From NCBI GenBank assembly GCA_037355855.1, contig CM074762.1:1240001-1304000 (forward strand): DNA of 64,000 bases, read 5' to 3'. The first letter of the stretch is position 1. Every line of letters begins with the position of its first letter. The position numbers and the translations under genes were made by a program. Below the pieces are notes generated by a model. That model worked only from the letters and a program-made list of their open reading frames with translations. It ran no database searches and was not told the origin of the DNA. Positions 10,972 to 20,677 of the stretch are shown one piece after another. This DNA comes from Pseudo-nitzschia pungens. Taxonomy: Eukaryota; Bacillariophyta; Bacillariophyceae; Bacillariales; Bacillariaceae.

Positions 10972-13520
10972 TCACCTTCCTTTTTGCTTGCCCTTGCTGA
11001 GAACCTTGAATTGCGCGGAGCGATACGCCTCGAAACTCTCAACCTGTTTTACAACTCCCCCGGATACCACCCAGGCCTCGTTGGCAACCGACTGGACGAA
11101 GAATTGGTCGTGGCTGACGCAAATGACGGCTCCCTCAAAGTTCTTGACGCAATCCGCCAGGGCAGCAACGCTCTCCAGGTCCAGGTTGTTGGTGGGTTCG
11201 TCCAGGACCAAGACGTGCGGCCTCGCAAAGGACACCGCCGCCAGGGCCACGCGCGACCGCTGGCCACCGGAGAGCGCCGAGGCGGGGGTGTTCTGCAGGT
11301 CGAAGACCCTCTTGCCCGAGGCGTTGTTGGAAGACCCCGACGTCACACCGCAGCTCGACAGGTGGCCGCGCAGCGTCTGCATGTGCTCATAGCTCCCGTC
11401 TCCCGGAAATTTCGTTCTCAGGAACTGGAGGGGCGTCATGGTGAGATCGATCTGGTCGGCGTGGTGCTGGTTCACCAGGGCAAACCGAGCGTGGGGATTC
11501 CGAAGGACCTCTCCCTCCGTGGGTTCCAGGGATCCGGTGATCAGCTTGACGAGCGTCGTCTTGCCGTTTCCGTTTTCACCCAGCAGGACGATCCGCGATT
11601 TCGAGGTGATTCCGAATTCGCAGCGGCGGAACAAGCGCGCGGGAGTGGCCCCGGGGTAGCCAAAGCCGACGTTTTTGAGCTGGACGACGAATCCATCGAT
11701 TTCTCCGCCCGCGGATACCTTGAGTGGTCTGGAGGTATTGTTGGCGTGTACACGTACATGTATATTATTTAGTGTTGTTATTATTTTGTGTGCACATAAT
11801 AGCCGTGTACGCGGAATAGGAAACGAGAAAACGACACAACATGGGTGATCAACAAAAAGAAAAATACAATGAGAAAGAAATATTTTGTCCGACAACCTTT
11901 CCCGAAATCCCTCCGTGTGATCCGCACTCGATTTTTTTTGCACGCCACGCACAATTCAATGTCCTCCTGCAGTGCCGCAAGCTCGGTGGCGTGTTCCGCG
12001 TGTGCCTGCTCGAGCTTGTCGGCCTGCTTGGCCTTCATGCTCATCTTGTTGATCTGGGAGGACGATCCTCCGTACTTGAATCCGTGTCCGGCGTATTCCC
12101 GCAACCGATCGATTTCTTCCTGGCGCTTCGCTTGTTCCTTGGCAAAGAGGACCTGCTCGTCCTTGCGGCGCTTGGCCCAGAGCGAGTAGTTTCCCTTGGA
12201 CTGGGTCAGCTTGCGCGCGGCCCCCGAGACGTGGAGGCAGTCCGTGCACACCTCGTCCATGAAGTGCCGGTCGTGGCTGACCAGAACGACGATGCGCTCC
12301 TTCCAGGTTTCCGACGTGGACAGCTCGCGTGCCAGCCACATGACCGCCAGGATGGAGAGGTGATTGGTGGGTTCGTCCAGCAGCAGCAAATCGGGCTTGG
12401 CAAAGATGGCCGCGGCGAGCATGGTCCGGACGCGCCATCCTCCGCTCAGCTCCGAGAGCGATCGGGCCTGGAGTTCCTCGCTGAATCCGAGGTTGTCGAG
12501 CAATTCCTTGGCTCTGCGGGGGGCCGAGTCGGCCTCGATCTCGTCCAGGCGGGTGAGAATGTCCCCGTGGCGCTTGGATCCCTCCGCGTCCAGTTCGCCC
12601 TCCGAAGCGAGGTGCTCGAGCTCCTTCAGCTCCTTCGTCAGCAGGTTTCGTTCGATGTCGGCGTCGACCACGCACTCGACGGGGGTCTTCTTCCGCTGCT
12701 CGGGGGTCAGCGAGACCTCCTGGCTCACGTAGTGCACCGTGACGTTCGCGGGAACGTCCCCGACCCGCCGGGCCGCCATGGCACGCAAGAGGGTCGATTT
12801 TCCGACACCGTTCCGGCCGATGAGCCCGTATCTGCGTCCCCAAACGAACCGGCAGGCCGCGTCCTCCAGCAGGGGCATTCCCCCGCCGGGATTGGGCAGC
12901 GTAAACGAGGTCGCGTCCAGCGCTCCGCGGTAGGCTCCCAGCCTGGTGCGTTCCCGGACCGAGGCAATCCGGGCCGCGGCCAGCTCTTCCTCGAGTTCCG
13001 CTGTCTCCTTTTCCGCGAGTTCCAGGGCCGTGGGTTTGCTGCTCTTGGCCGATGGGTTCCCGCTCTTGGAGGAGGAGTCGCCTCCTCCTCCCCTCCGGCT
13101 CGCCTGCCTCTGTGCCTTTTTGGAAACGGCCTCGTCTCCCTCCTTCAATTCCTTGATCATGGAGTTCGCCTTGGTTGTTTTGGGGGCTATCGGGACTTCC
13201 TCTTGGATCGTGTCCTGGATTTTCAGGGCCTTGATCGTTTTGAGGGGCATGTCTCCTCCTCCCGATGCCGAATCACTGCCACCCTTGTTCCCATCGCTCA
13301 GCCTGGAGAGCAGCTTTTTGGCCAATTCCGAGGCGTCCTCGTCCGACGAGCAATATTCCGCGCTCGACAAGAGTCCCGAAATCATCTCCGCGGTGTCGTC
13401 GTTCTCGTCTTCGGTAGCGAAGCCGAAATCGATGTCCTCCAACATACCGACCACGTAGTCGAATATATCCTCGTCGAGATCCGGGAGGAGCTCCGAGCAG
13501 ACATCTTTGACGCCGGCCAT
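10972..13520 (-). CDS. ABC-F ATPase, GCN20/ABCF3-like, two exons
   Basis: Soluble tandem ABC ATPase without membrane segments, like the ribosome-associated ABCF3/GCN20 group that acts in translation control. Exons are 13520-11953 and 11728-10972. The 224-nt intron (GTGCGT...CCTCCAG) gives a 774-residue protein, close to the family size. The N-terminal ~200 residues are acidic and helical, as in GCN20 types. Domain 1: Walker A GRNGVGKST near 235, signature LSGGW near 356, Walker B LLLLDEPTNHLS near 375. The Arg/Lys-rich linker contains KMSMKAKQADKL. Domain 2: GENGNGKTT near 571, LSGGQRSR near 674, LVLDEPTNNLD near 694. The domain 1 D-loop has Ser where Asp is usual. The start is the ATG at 13520 (MAGVKDV); the frame extends 25 codons upstream. 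Confidence 0.9.
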
Positions 13521-14300
13521 CTTTTGCGCTGGAGTTGCGTGTGGTTGTTGCGTAGTTCTATCCGATTTGGTAGGCGAGATTGCACTGCGGTGCACGCAGC
13601 TGGCTTGTCCTCGTCTCGGGTGGATACCAACAAGGTTGCGACGGGATTTTGTTCGTCGTCGCTACCATTTTGCAGCAGTGCAGCCGTGTCCGACGAGTGC
13701 TGCAAAACACAAAACACAAAACCAACACCGACACCAATACCGTCCTGAACGGTAGCCTTACGGCACACCAATGTGAGGACTAAAATCCCATATTCCTCGT
13801 TTGTATCACCATCCAATAGAAAGAGGATGTATTGATTGATTATTCGTGACCGGACTCAGGACTGAACTTTGGTCTGCGAGAGCGAAGAACCTTTTCCAAT
13901 TCCAAATTTCCAAACAAACGAAGAACAAGAACCCTGAGTCTTCCGTAATTAAGGTTAAGTTACTTGTACGTACAGTACTCGTAACCTTACGATTCAGCCT
14001 CACACTATCACCCTTCTTAGCACCGACCACTGACGACTGCTACCTGCTCAGAACCTCCCCGGCAGCCAGGAATGGTTTTGTTATCATCGGTCGGTCAAGG
14101 AGCAAGCAAGAGAGTCAGTCAACGAGGAGGAAAAGTCAAATAGTAGTGTGAAGGAAACACTCCCGATTGAGTTCACATTGTTGTCGCGGGTTTGGCAAAT
14201 GGACAATCTTCGCAACCAGAGAACATAAATCGACGCACGCCTCGCACTTCACAAGAATACAGCAGATCGTGCTATTGCGCCGTAACAACAACGCATTGCC
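13521..14300. other. Divergent upstream region of the ABC-F and DUF4116 genes
   Basis: Holds the promoters of two divergent genes. At 13945-13993 is a dense copy of the recurring motif: TTAAGGTTAAGTTACTTGTACGT followed by CTCGTAACCTTACG. An AACACAAAACACAAAACC tract is at about 13704-13722. No gene is seen. Confidence 0.5.
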
Positions 14301-15620
14301 ATGAGCGAAAGATACGGATTCGATTCCATCGAGGATTGGGTGAGGGGATTGAATGCCGAACAAGTCACGGCCCACGACGTGCCGGAGCAACTAAGGGGTG
14401 ACAAGCAAGTCATGATTGCTGCAATCGGCAAAAGGCCCTGGGCCCTGCGGTTTGCATCCCAGGAACTGAAGAACGACAAGGGTTTCGTAATGGAAGCTGT
14501 GAAACTTCAGGCCTTGGCCCTGCAATATGCATCCAGGGAACTGAAGAACGACAAGGAAATCGTGATGCAAGCCGTGAAACGAAAAGGCTGTACCTTTAAG
14601 TGGGCGTCCGAGCGATTGAGGGATGACAAGGAAATTGTAGTAGAAGCAATCAAAAACGATGGATCCGCCCTGCGGTGGGCATCCGAGCGATGGGGGGATG
14701 ACGGGGAAACTCTACTGATAGCTGTGAAAAACAATGGATCCGCCCTATATGCAGCGTCCGAGCGATGGAGGGATGATAAGGAAATTGTACTGGAAGCTTT
14801 GAAAACCAGAGGATCCGCCCTGCGGTGGGCATCCGAGCGATGGAGGGATGATAAGGAAATGGTACTCAAAGCTGTGAAAAACTATGGATCAGCCCTGGAG
14901 TGGGCGTCCGAGCGATGGAAGAATGACAAGGAAATCGTACTGGAAGCTGTGAAACAAAGCGGCGAGGCCCTCGAGTGGGCTCCGGAGCGATGGAGGAATG
15001 ACAAGGAAATCGTACTGGAAGCTATGAAAAGTTATGGAACCGCCCTGCAGTGGGCGTCCGAGCAATTGAGGAATGACAAGGAAATAGTACTGAGAGCTGT
15101 GAAACAAGTAGGCTGGGCCATGCAGTGGGCGTCCGAGCGATTGGGGAATGACAAGGAAATCGTACTGGAAGCAATAAAAGACGGTATTGACGCCCTAAAT
15201 TATGCATCCGACAAAGCGAAGAATAACAAGGAAATCATGCTGGAAGTAGTGAAATGTACAGGCTACGCCCTGAAGTGGGCGTCCGAGCGATTGAGGGATG
15301 ACAAAGAAATAGTACTGGAAGCAGTGAAAAACCGTGGATTTTCCCTAGAGTATGCATCTGAGGGACTGCGTGATGACTGTGACGTTGCCCTGTCTGCCGT
15401 TACTCAGTGCGGCGATGCCCTGCAATTCGCTCGCAAAAGCCCGAAAGACCGCAAGCGGGTCGTCATGGCCGCGGTCCAACAAGACGGCTGTGCCCTGCAG
15501 CATGCCTCCAAGAGACAAAAATGCGATCCAGAAATCGCGCAGTCTGCCCTGAAACAGAACCCAAAGGCCTCCAAGTACCTGATCAAGAATCTGATCCTTG
15601 CTGCCATGACGTCGTCGTAA
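14301..15620 (+). CDS. DUF4116 repeat protein
   Basis: A 439-residue protein made almost wholly of a 25-residue repeat (75 bp in DNA), about 16 units, with consensus around 'ALxWASERWRDDKEIVLEAVKxxG'. This is the DUF4116 repeat, abundant in diatoms and some other protists and in giant viruses. Its function is not established; it is helical and probably a protein-binding solenoid. The first unit (from VPEQLRG, residue 27) and the last three (ARKSPKDR, ASKRQKCD and what follows) are the most diverged, while units 3-10 are nearly identical, which suggests recent expansion or homogenisation. The start ATG follows CATTGCC. The gene is intronless, with no signal peptide or membrane segment. Confidence 0.85.
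   Translation: MSERYGFDSIEDWVRGLNAEQVTAHDVPEQLRGDKQVMIAAIGKRPWALRFASQELKNDKGFVMEAVKLQALALQYASRELKNDKEIVMQAVKRKGCTFKWASERLRDDKEIVVEAIKNDGSALRWASERWGDDGETLLIAVKNNGSALYAASERWRDDKEIVLEALKTRGSALRWASERWRDDKEMVLKAVKNYGSALEWASERWKNDKEIVLEAVKQSGEALEWAPERWRNDKEIVLEAMKSYGTALQWASEQLRNDKEIVLRAVKQVGWAMQWASERLGNDKEIVLEAIKDGIDALNYASDKAKNNKEIMLEVVKCTGYALKWASERLRDDKEIVLEAVKNRGFSLEYASEGLRDDCDVALSAVTQCGDALQFARKSPKDRKRVVMAAVQQDGCALQHASKRQKCDPEIAQSALKQNPKASKYLIKNLILAAMTSS
14379..15578 (+). repeat. 75-bp coding tandem repeat array, about 16 units
   Basis: Period of 75 bp within the DUF4116 gene. Central copies share long exact blocks such as GACAAGGAAATCGTACTGGA. The array is a protein-coding solenoid, not a CRISPR or satellite. 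Confidence 0.9.
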
Positions 15621-16312
15621 CCACCGGAAAAAAAACAAGAATCGATCGGATCGGATCGGGTCGGAAGGCCAACAAACGAAGGCAAAGCGGCACGAACCCC
15701 GGATGCCGATCGCGCCGGTTTTGTCCGTTGGGATCGATCGTGAACTTTGGAAATCGGAGCTGGCAAGAACCTGACGCGCACCAACAAAAATTGCAACTAC
15801 TCGCATCGAGATTTAGATAACGGCTAGGGGAAGAGCGACGGCAATCGGCAACCGAATGCGAAACCGATTACGAAACGACCGCGAGCCGCAGCGGTATTGG
15901 CGTCTTCCGACGAGCTGTTAAACCATCACTGCACCAAGTTGAAAAATGTCCACATTACTGTCGTCCTCTTTAGTATAGTAGAATATAGTCTACGATGGAG
16001 GTAGTGGTCATGTTTCGTTTTTGCTTTTGGTACGTAAGGTTAGTTTCGTAAGATTTACGGTAGCTCTTTCCTTTTGACCCAATTACATGGGACTCGTCTT
16101 TGATTCACGAAACAGCGTTTTTCATGCCTCCATGCATGGACTGGAACTCGGCGCGCAACATTTTTGTCGGAGGATGCGCTTTGGTGGAAGGAGGAGGAGG
16201 AACAGCGAATGATTGATTTTCCCGTTATCGCACATCACACATCCTTCCATTGATCTCTCGCTTTTCGGCAACGCATACCCATATCGGTAGAGCACCGCAT
16301 CATCGACACAGA
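15621..16312. other. Intergenic region
   Basis: About 690 bp between two plus-strand genes. A GATCG/GATCGG run is at about 15640-15665, and the recurring TACGTAAGGTTAG motif is at 16030-16042. No gene is seen. Confidence 0.5.
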
Positions 16313-17378
16313 ATGAGACACCACGTAAAGAACTGTCTTCGCTCGGTTGCCGCACTCGCGTCCTCTTCGTCTTCGTCTTCGTATTCAGCCCACATGTCCA
16401 CAACAACACCGATTTCGACACACCCAACTGCAACGGCACGGGGCGTGCTGCTGGAGGCCGCCCGTTCCTTTTACGGGAGACACTCGGATCGGATCAAGGA
16501 ATCGCATGGGATTCATCACTGGGAACGGGTGCACGAGCACGCCCGCAGGGCCATCGAATCCCTGACCGCATCCGCGACGGCCGAGAATCCCGACAAGAAA
16601 CCGAAATCGAGACCGCGTCGTCTCTCGGACGAGCAGGTGCTGGAAATCGAGGCCGCGGCCCTGCTGCACGACGTCGACGACGAAAAGTACTTTCCCAAGA
16701 ACTTGGAAGACGATGCAATGCTTTCCACCCGAGAACTCGATCTCAAAACCCCCGACGAGCGCCGAGACTATTACGCATTGCTGTATCCCAACGCTCTGGA
16801 ACTGCTCCGGGAAGCCAACATTCCGGAGCCGAGCCACGAACCCATTCTGTTCATGATCGACGCCGTAAGCTTGCAGCAAGAACGGAAACTCGGTTCCGAG
16901 CCGCGTCGACGGAGGCCGCGATGATGGGGACGATGACGATGACGACGACGACGACAATGAGGACGTCTGCGCAAACTACCACCTGCTGATTCCCCGGTGG
17001 TCCGACCGGATCGAGGCCGTGGGCGCCCGTGGCGTGTGGAGGTGCTACCAATACAACCAAGAAAAGAAGCGTCCCCTGTGCCTCCCGGGAGTCACGCCCG
17101 AGCCGCAAACCGAGGACGAGTTGTGGTCGCACGTGGTCCCGGAGCGCTTTGTGGCGTACATGGAAGCTTCGGACGGAAACACGGAGGATTCCAGCATGAT
17201 CGGACACTACTACGACAAGCTGCTCCACGTGGCGTGTCCCCCGAGGGAGATTGTCCGGAACGAGTACCTGGAGGAAAAGCTGAAGGATTCGGCCAAGGAA
17301 CTCGTGGAGGTGTGCCTGCGGTACGGGCGCAGCGGGGTCGTCGACGAGGAGTACATAAAGAGCTTTCGGGACCTGTAG
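16313..17378 (+). CDS. HD-domain phosphohydrolase with a +1 frame break
   Basis: Predicted metal-dependent phosphohydrolase. The HD signature is visible: HGIHHWERVHEHA (first His), AAALLHDVDDEKYF (the HD pair) and DRIEAVG (last Asp). The frame is broken at about 16871. The first part reads ...FMIDAVS and then runs off into a different C-terminus. Skipping one T in AAGCTTGC gives AVSCSKNGNS, which I recall as conserved in this family, and continues through an Asp run to LIPRWSDRIEAVG and a normal C-terminus at 17378 (354 residues in total). A GT-AG intron at 16865-16961 also restores frame but would delete the conserved stretch. The start is ATG 16313 (alternatives 16250 and 16394). The Ser-rich N-terminus could be a targeting peptide. 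Confidence 0.75.
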
Positions 17379-18005
17379 CTAGCGGTCGGACTATTAGATT
17401 GTTTTGTAGTTGCATTGCATACATTGGATTCGAATGACAAGCTTCGATTTCCGCACTTTCGGGACCGACAGAGCAAACCGTCGTTTGTCCATGTCTAAGT
17501 GACATGCACATAAATAATTTATAGAATATAGAAAGGTTGTGATTTTCGAAATTGCTTGCAGAAGTACGGTAGGGAACCATCCCAATCCAATCCAACCCAA
17601 TGCGATGTTCCAGAACTAAGTCCTGCGCACTCCGCCAGGAGCAGAAAGGATTCTACCCTAGACGGCAATGCAGTGCCGAAACCGTCCTACGGTACACGTA
17701 CCCACAAACCGGAAAACGATACGAAAACAAAATATTTCGCTGCAACAATCCCCGACCCACGGTTCTTGGAATAGGATTCACTCATGCATCCGTCCATCCA
17801 TCCATCCATCCATCCATCCGGTCTGTTATTGGAAGGAGCAATAGATGGGGAGGATCCCCAGTACGAGTATCTTACGTGTCATTGTCATGTGTCCTGTGAA
17901 GAGAAACAATTGGAACAAAACTACGACTCTTGTTATGCGAAATACAACTCTTTGTTAATGGGAGATTCAGGCGCACTGTGAGCAGCGTAGAATCAAAGTG
18001 GCTGA
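17379..18005. other. Intergenic region with CATC microsatellite
   Basis: About 630 bp. A (CATC)n tract lies at about 17791-17819. The several short frames here do not look like protein. The region ends at the tRNA-Asp gene. Confidence 0.5.
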
Positions 18006-18076
18006 TCCGTCATAGTATAGTGGCTAGTATCCCCGCCTGTCACGCGGGAGACCGGGGTTCGATTCCCCGTGACGGA
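18006..18076 (+). tRNA. tRNA-Asp (GTC)
   Basis: A 71-nt cloverleaf. The acceptor stem TCCGTCA pairs perfectly with TGACGGA. The anticodon arm is CCCGC-CTGTCAC-GCGGG with anticodon GTC. The T arm is CGGGG-TTCGATT-CCCCG. The body closely matches eukaryotic nuclear tRNA-Asp. No intron and no encoded CCA. A T-rich run follows at 18080-18095, a plausible RNA polymerase III terminator. Confidence 0.95.
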
Positions 18077-18300
18077 AGCTTTTGCATTTTTGTTCTTCTA
18101 ACACCTTGTCCTGTGTGCTACCCCCAAATGTATGGTATCGCTATGTCATTGTCAAAGCAGTCGTCCGTTTTGTCTGCCGAGAGTGGGCTGTGTGGAGTTG
18201 GATCGAGAAGCCACCGGAGAAATAGCCGGTGATCGACGCAGTGCTGATTTGGAATGTCACGAACGCTGCGACTCTTCTTGGCCGTGGAGAGAAGAGTACA

Positions 18301-18372
18301 GGGGGTTAGGCGATGTTGGCAGCACGGGCGCTTAGCATGCACAAGGTCGCCGGTTCTATTCCGGCAATCTCC
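18301..18372 (+). tRNA. tRNA-Ala (AGC)-like, probably degenerate
   Basis: A 72-nt tRNA-like segment. The acceptor stem GGGGGTT pairs with AATCTCC using two G-U pairs. The T arm GCCGG-TTCTATT-CCGGC is intact. The anticodon loop TTAGCAT gives AGC (Ala). The anticodon stem has two mismatches and the D stem is weak, so this may be a tRNA pseudogene or a tRNA-derived SINE head rather than a working gene. It lies 225 bp from tRNA-Asp. Confidence 0.5.
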
Positions 18373-19136
18373 GGTGACGGTGCGTTCTGTGGCGCCTTCC
18401 AGTGAAGCTGGAAGCCAGTTTCGTTTTGGAGACATTGTTTTTGAGATTGATGATCATATTCGTTGATCGAGTCAGTCATTGCCGAAATACCGTTTCTCAT
18501 ACCGACTGCAAATTGCTTAGTTTTGAAATTCATGTTGCTCCCAACTTTTTCATTTTCGGTCGGTATTCTCGAGTCGCTTTCATTTCAATGCGTATTAATT
18601 TTTTACTTCGTACCGGTAGTAAATAATGTGGTTGATCGGGTTGTACCGTACTCAGTAATCTTACGGTAGTCATCATGATTGTTGTTGTTTTCGATACCGA
18701 ACGTCGATTTTTGTGATGCAACCAAAACATCCGTCATCGCTGTCTTGTGAAGCACTGGCAGCCGCGCGCACGCTATGCTAGACAGCCATAGCTGTCTTCT
18801 GACGGGGACTGAAGGCGCGCTCGAATCGAAAAGGACTGAATGAGTTCTCAGTTCTGTCGGAAAGCATGATTGATGATGATTCATTCCTAAGATTCAGTTA
18901 AGGTTTACGTACTCGTACCTCCTGCCTCCTCACGTCGCCCCTCTGCATCATCAAAATCATCATTCTACTTTCGTTGTTGATCGTTGGGATCGTTGAGATT
19001 GTTGAGATTGTCTGTCAAGAATCAGATTGGATAAAACGAATACCGTCCCGTCCCAAGTCACTCATTCATTCTACTGTCCGCATTGCGAAGCGATCCACGG
19101 AATACGAAAGACAGCAGTTGCGCTGTACACAACACA
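18373..19136. other. Intergenic region upstream of the fibrillin gene
   Basis: No gene is seen. Recurring motifs appear at 18644-18668 (ACCGTACTCAGTAATCTTAC) and 18897-18920 (GTTAAGGTTTACGTACTCG). GTTGAGATTGTTGAGATTG is at about 18991-19009. Confidence 0.5.
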
Positions 19137-20117
19137 ATGAAATCCAGCGCTTGGCTCGTCATATTCCTTTCCCGTTGCGCCACCGCTCGCGCCTTTGCAC
19201 CGGGAGGAGGTTGGGAACCCCACGGCCGGCTGGCAGCGCGCCTGGAATCGACCGACGGCAGCGCATCGACATCCGCATCGAAATCCCGCATCGCCGAGCT
19301 CAAGACCGAGCTCCTGCAAAACATCGGCACCCTCAACCGGCTCCAGGAGCGAGACGGAAAAATCGCCATCGACTTTGGCGTCAAGGGGGGAGAGATCGAC
19401 CGAAAATCGAGGGCCCCCCGCAAGCTGGACTTTTACACCGTGTCGGACCGAGTGGGATCCGCCGCGGACGCAATCTTTGCCACGGTCGACAAGCTCGCGG
19501 AGGTCAACCCCACGGCGGAGGCCACGGAGGGCTTCGGGGACAAGGACTACGCGGGGACCCCGCCGCTGGACGGGCCGTGGAACCTCCTCTTCTCGACGGC
19601 CGCCGACGCCAACTTTTCCAGGGACAGCAAGCGTGGGGACGCCAGGGCGAGTAACATCGTCGACGCCAAAAAGGGGAAAATCACCAACGTGATCAAGTTT
19701 GCTCCCGCCGCTGCTCCCGATTCGGATTCCGATTCCGATACCGATCCCGCCGGGTCCAAACCCAAGGCGGTGGACGAGCTTCGGGTCCGGCTCTCGGCCA
19801 CCGCCGAGGGTCCCAACACCGTGGCGATCGTCTTTCGTTACGTGGCCGTGAAGTTCACCCGCTTCTTTTTCTTGCCGCTGCGGTGGACGCTCTACATCCC
19901 GGTCCCGGCGCCGACGATCGGCAGGATCGTGATCGCCCTGAGCAATCTCAAGAACGGGCTCCTGCGGAAGAAGACGGAACCCCGCAAGCCGCCCAAGGGC
20001 GTCTTCGAGGTGATCTTTCTCGACCGGGAACTGCGGGTTCACAGGACGGGGGAGGACAACCTGTTTGTGCAGGCGCGGCCGGACTGGACCACCGCCTGGG
20101 AAGTCACGGGGTCCTAG
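19137..20117 (+). CDS. Plastid lipid-associated protein (PAP/fibrillin family)
   Basis: About 326 residues. The N-terminus is a signal peptide (MKSSAWLVIFLSRCATARA) followed by FAPGG. The ARA-FAP junction matches the diatom plastid-import motif, so the mature protein is expected in the plastid. The body has PAP/fibrillin hallmarks: an early segment ELKTELLQNIGTLNRL, then PLDGPWNLLFSTAAD, and a C-terminal strand pattern near EVIFLDRELRVHRTGEDNLF. Fibrillins bind lipids in plastoglobules and thylakoids. A DSDSDSDT tract (GATTCC-type repeat) lies mid-protein. The ATG at 19137 is preferred over the upstream frame extension to 19083 because it begins the signal peptide. Confidence 0.8.
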   Translation: MKSSAWLVIFLSRCATARAFAPGGGWEPHGRLAARLESTDGSASTSASKSRIAELKTELLQNIGTLNRLQERDGKIAIDFGVKGGEIDRKSRAPRKLDFYTVSDRVGSAADAIFATVDKLAEVNPTAEATEGFGDKDYAGTPPLDGPWNLLFSTAADANFSRDSKRGDARASNIVDAKKGKITNVIKFAPAAAPDSDSDSDTDPAGSKPKAVDELRVRLSATAEGPNTVAIVFRYVAVKFTRFFFLPLRWTLYIPVPAPTIGRIVIALSNLKNGLLRKKTEPRKPPKGVFEVIFLDRELRVHRTGEDNLFVQARPDWTTAWEVTGS

Positions 20118-20677
20118 TATAGTAGAGAGCGGAGGCGTCCGGACCGCCTCCTCTCGGATCCCGAGTCGCACCGTGCTTCCCGCGGGTAGCTACAATTACT
20201 GGTCAACAATCATCATAATCATAATAATCATAACAACAACAATAGTACGGTACTTCGTAATATACAACACGAAACTAGGGATTGTTACAGCCATGGGGAT
20301 TGTCGGGTCGAACTCTAGAAAAAGAAGAAGTTACTCCGCACAAACGCCAATCGCTTGTACAATATGACACGAGGTTTGTTTGCCAGTCTCTTGATCATTG
20401 AATAGCTTCCTGGCCGAATGTTGGTATGTATATATATATATATAATATATACATAGTTTTGTCTCGTTCCGTTTTTGATTTCCATTTCCATCTCCATCTC
20501 CATCTCCATCTCCATTTCTTCCGTTAGCAACCCAAATTCGGCAACGAATAGAGTCCTTTGGCCGCGATCCGTAATCAGTAGTAGTAATAATAATAATAGT
20601 AGTGGTAGCAGTAGGAATGCAATTCCTGCCACCAGCACTCACTAGCAGTGTTGTTCGCACTCGTTGCGACCGGGTGA
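20118..20677. other. Convergent intergenic region with simple repeats
   Basis: Between the 3' ends of the fibrillin and GT90 genes. Contains an ATA/CAT run at about 20206-20230, (TA)n at about 20429-20451, and (CCATCT)n at about 20481-20516. No gene is seen. Confidence 0.6.

Noticed and set aside
11841..13748. 635-residue plus-strand frame over the ABC-F gene
   Set aside because: Antisense shadow. The minus strand carries all the ABC motifs.
14379..15578. Regular 75-bp repeats as a possible CRISPR array
   Set aside because: The repeats are contiguous, have no unique spacers and encode an open DUF4116 solenoid.
16865..16961. 97-nt GT-AG intron in the HD gene
   Set aside because: It restores frame but would remove the SKNGN block that reads through in the downstream frame; a one-base shift explains the data better. 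cDNA could reverse this.
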